A stretch of 9,720 nucleotides of DNA from Candidatus Omnitrophota bacterium (GTDB taxonomy: Bacteria; Omnitrophota; Koll11; Gygaellales; JAHJCI01), in assembly GCA_030622705.1 (NCBI GenBank), contig JAUXFU010000019.1, positions 1 to 9,720 of the forward strand. The letters are read 5' to 3'. Each line of letters begins with the position of its first letter. Positions within the stretch are counted from its first letter, which is position 1. Below the pieces are notes generated by a model that had not been told where the DNA came from, did not search any database, and saw only the letters and a program-made list of their open reading frames with translations. This document shows, piece after piece, positions 7,897-9,720 of the stretch. The position numbers were made by a program, and so were the translations under genes.

Positions 7897-9042
7897 TTAT
7901 CCGTCCGACAAAAATACCTCTTGAACTGCCTTAACCCCTGCTCCTAACTGAAATTTATATTGCATCTGAAATAACACCTTTTCCAAACAGGTAATTGCTA
8001 TGATAATATCAAACTCCTCCATATAACCCAAATGAGCAATACGGATAATCTTTCCTTTTAAATCCGCCTGACCGCCTGCAATAGTAACACCATAGCTATC
8101 GCGCATTGTTTTAACCAGCTTCTGACCATCAATACCACTGGGCACCCTGATTGAAGTAACCGCGTCAGAATAAGCACTAGGCGCAAAAAGCTCTAACCCC
8201 AAAGCTTTGGCTGCCTGACGTACAGCCTTAGCCATCCGCTTATGGCGCAGAAAAACATTTTCTAACCCCTCCTGTTTTATCATCTTTAGCGCCTCATCTA
8301 AAGCAACCACTAAAGAAATTGCCGGTGTAAAAGGCGTATCCGATTTATCCAGGGATTTCTTAGCCGACTTTAAATCAAAATAATATTTAGGACATTTTGA
8401 TTTGGCAACTAAATTCCATGCCTTAGGGCCAATAGAAATAAATCCCAATCCGGGAGGAAGCATCAGGCCTTTCTGTGATCCGGAAACAACCACATCGCAA
8501 GACCAGGCATCAGTTAATAAAGGAATAGCGCCCATACTGCTTATTGCATCAACAACCAATACTGCCGGGCTATTCCTTACTACCTCGCCAATCTCCTGGA
8601 TATCATTAACCGCGCCAGTAGAGGTTTCGCATAAAGTAGTAAAAACCGCCTTGATCCCTGATTCCTGATTCCTGATTCTTGATTTTATCTCATTAGGCTC
8701 AACAGCCATTCCCCACTGAACCTTAATCACTTCACAATTCACTCCGTAGACCTGACAGATTTCTGTCCAGCGCTGACCAAATTTCCCGCCTTCTACCGTT
8801 ATTGCTGTATCTCCGGGAGAAAGTAAATTCGCAACTGCCGCCTCCATTGCCCCCGTACCAGAAGAAGCAAGAATGAATACTTCATTCTCTGTATTAAACA
8901 GATATCTTAACCCCTCCTCTGCCTGTTTTAAGATTGTTTGAAACTGTGGCGTGCGATGATGGATTATCGGACGGCTTAAAGCCTCAGTTATCTGAGGCGG
9001 CAGGGGAGTAGGCCCTGGCGTCAGTAAATAATTCTTCTTCAT
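7897..9042 (-). CDS. Class V aminotransferase, serine-pyruvate / alanine-glyoxylate type
   Basis: This is a 381-residue PLP enzyme of the AGXT/PucG-like group. Motifs: LLTPGPTPLP at the N-terminus, the phosphate-cradle ASSGTGAMEAA (59-69), CETSTG (138-143), Asp165 in VVDAISSMG to contact the pyridine nitrogen, the PLP lysine Lys191 in SGSQKGLMLPPG, and Arg334 in IRIAHLGY for the substrate carboxylate. The family moves amino groups between serine, alanine or phosphoserine and glyoxylate, pyruvate or 2-oxoglutarate, so the substrate cannot be fixed from sequence. Lying upstream of serA on the same strand, it is a good candidate for the phosphoserine-forming step. The region at residues about 118-131 is encoded by a 7-base tandem repeat (8652-8686). 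The ATG at 9042 has GAGGAG seven bases ahead. The C-terminus is a little longer than usual and ends in a Gly/Val-rich segment. Confidence 0.93.
   Translation of the reverse strand: MKKNYLLTPGPTPLPPQITEALSRPIIHHRTPQFQTILKQAEEGLRYLFNTENEVFILASSGTGAMEAAVANLLSPGDTAITVEGGKFGQRWTEICQVYGVNCEVIKVQWGMAVEPNEIKSRIRNQESGIKAVFTTLCETSTGAVNDIQEIGEVVRNSPAVLVVDAISSMGAIPLLTDAWSCDVVVSGSQKGLMLPPGLGFISIGPKAWNLVAKSKCPKYYFDLKSAKKSLDKSDTPFTPAISLVVALDEALKMIKQEGLENVFLRHKRMAKAVRQAAKALGLELFAPSAYSDAVTSIRVPSGIDGQKLVKTMRDSYGVTIAGGQADLKGKIIRIAHLGYMEEFDIIIAITCLEKVLFQMQYKFQLGAGVKAVQEVFLSDG
8652..8686. repeat. Tandem 7-base repeat (TGATTCC) inside the aminotransferase gene
   Basis: Five units in a row on the plus strand: TGATCCC, TGATTCC, TGATTCC, TGATTCT, TGATTTT. 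On the coding strand they read as variants of GGAATCA and specify SRIRNQESGI, a surface stretch between a helix and the next strand. The unit is not a multiple of three, yet the frame is intact. The word TCCTGATT within it also occurs twice in the lipoprotein leader (1952-1959 and 1976-1983). Confidence 0.75.
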
Positions 9043-9060
9043 TGATTGTCTCCTCTGTTT

Positions 9061-9168
9061 CGTTTCACTCGCTTAGTCCGTTTAGCCGGTTTTGCCCGTT
9101 TTGCTCATTAACTAAAACGAGCCTAACGGGTATAACGAGAATAACGAGAATAACGAGAATAACGGATT
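9061..9168. repeat. 9-base periodic, partly palindromic repeat filling the clpP to aminotransferase spacer
   Basis: The stretch divides into exactly twelve 9-base units that end at the base before the clpP stop codon. The right half holds TAACGGGTA, three TAACGAGAA and TAACGGATT. The left half holds degenerate units in the opposite sense (CGTTTAGCC, GGTTTTGCC, CGTTTTGCT). At the turn, CCCGTT (9095-9100) pairs with AACGGG (9125-9130) and GCTC (9103-9106) with GAGC (9119-9122). CGTTTT (9097-9102) can alternatively pair with AAAACG (9114-9119). No promoter is evident and no T-run follows the hairpin. Confidence 0.8.
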
Positions 9169-9720
9169 TTATTTCTTCTTAGCAACAATCACCTCATCAA
9201 TTAATCCATACTCCTTTGCCTCCTGCGCTGACATAAAAAAATCCCGGTCAGTATCCTTTTCAATCTTCTCTAATGCTTGTTTCGTATGCAAAGAGAGTAT
9301 CTCATTTATCCGATTGCGTAATTTTAAAATCTCTTTGGCATGACGGGCAATATCCTCAGCTGCCCCCTGAATCCCGCCCCAGGGCTGATGAATCATAACT
9401 CTTGAGTTAGGCAGGCTAAAGCGTTTATCTTTTTTACCGGCGCATAACAACAATGCCCCCATGCTGGCTGCCTGGCCTACGCAATAAGTACACACATCCG
9501 GCTTAACAAACTGTATGGTATCATATATCGCCAGACCCGCAGTAACCGAACCACCGGGTGTATTGATATAAATACTTATCTCTTTATTCACGTCCTCCAT
9601 CTGTAAAAAAAGCATCTGGGCGATAACAAGATTAGCGACGCCATCATCAATCGGCGTGCCAATAAAGATAATACGGTCTTTCAAAAGGCGGGAATAAATA
9701 TCATAGGCACGTTCATAACC
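9169..9720 (-). CDS. clpP: ATP-dependent Clp protease proteolytic subunit (5' end outside the window)
   Basis: The frame is open to the window edge and gives 183 residues starting [19 protein letters not shown], which is the normal region just after the short ClpP N-terminus, so only about a dozen residues are missing. The TTG at 9684 is an internal leucine codon, not a start. The catalytic triad is complete: Ser86 in [11 protein letters not shown], His111 in MIHQP and Asp160 in KDTDRDFF (numbering from the window edge), with spacing equal to the classic 97/122/171. ClpP forms a two-ring tetradecamer that degrades proteins fed by ClpX or ClpA/C unfoldases in the cytoplasm. The gene that commonly follows, clpX, is absent here; an aminotransferase gene lies downstream instead, beyond a 9-base repeat array. 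Confidence 0.97.
   Translation of the reverse strand, partial: GYERAYDIYSRLLKDRIIFIGTPIDDGVANLVIAQMLFLQMEDVNKEISIYINTPGGSVTAGLAIYDTIQFVKPDVCTYCVGQAASMGALLLCAGKKDKRFSLPNSRVMIHQPWGGIQGAAEDIARHAKEILKLRNRINEILSLHTKQALEKIEKDTDRDFFMSAQEAKEYGLIDEVIVAKKK

Noticed and set aside
8402..8668. Plus-strand open frame opposite the aminotransferase
   Set aside because: It is antisense to the PLP-lysine region and ends in the heptamer repeat. Nothing supports expression.
9061..9168. CRISPR array
   Set aside because: The units are 9 bases, contiguous and degenerate, without unique spacers, so this is a tandem repeat.

Overview
All recognisable genes in this window lie on the minus strand, so transcription runs from the right edge to the left. 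The base composition is moderate to low GC and the spacers are short. The set of genes points to a Gram-negative, uncultivated-type bacterium. The evidence is a lipoprotein with a peptidoglycan-binding OmpA domain, a PilZ-PilT fusion ATPase, and a DUF4912 protein next to the start of a GH57/DUF1957 alpha-glucan branching enzyme. The spacers are also rich in short periodic repeats. Candidatus Omnitrophota (former OP3) is my best guess from gene style. This is inference, not proof.

Layout in transcription order. The window opens inside clpP (9720-9169, 5' end cut by the window edge). A 126-base spacer follows, made mostly of a 9-base periodic, partly palindromic repeat. Next come a class V (serine-pyruvate / alanine-glyoxylate type) aminotransferase (9042-7897) and, 28 bases on, a PilZ-PilT fusion ATPase (7868-6501). 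A spacer with 7-base repeats leads to serA (6378-4765), then a LeuA/NifV-family acyltransferase (4681-3443), then purA (3435-2164), which starts 7 bases after that gene's stop. A 279-base spacer holds a 105-base element with inverted ends, a very good sigma70-type promoter and a hairpin at the predicted transcript start. That promoter drives an OmpA/MotB-like lipoprotein (1884-1228), a DUF4912 protein (1180-155) and, after a repeat hairpin, the first 17 codons of a GH57 enzyme (50-1, cut by the left edge).

How the genes may work together. SerA makes 3-phosphohydroxypyruvate and the class V aminotransferase just upstream is a good candidate for the next step (phosphoserine formation), so 9042-4765 looks like a serine-synthesis cluster interrupted by the PilT-like gene. 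The LeuA-family enzyme and PurA add 2-oxoacid and purine metabolism, and may be translationally coupled. The left block (lipoprotein, DUF4912, GH57) is a separate transcription unit in which the GH57 start suggests glycogen or alpha-glucan metabolism.

The most unusual content is non-coding. It includes a dispersed palindromic family with the core CCCCGTTAGAGAA (two loci). It also includes three short tandem repeat arrays with 9- or 7-base units, one of them inside the aminotransferase coding sequence, and possible alternative RNA hairpins just ahead of the GH57 start. No CRISPR array, rRNA, tRNA, transposase or phage gene is visible.
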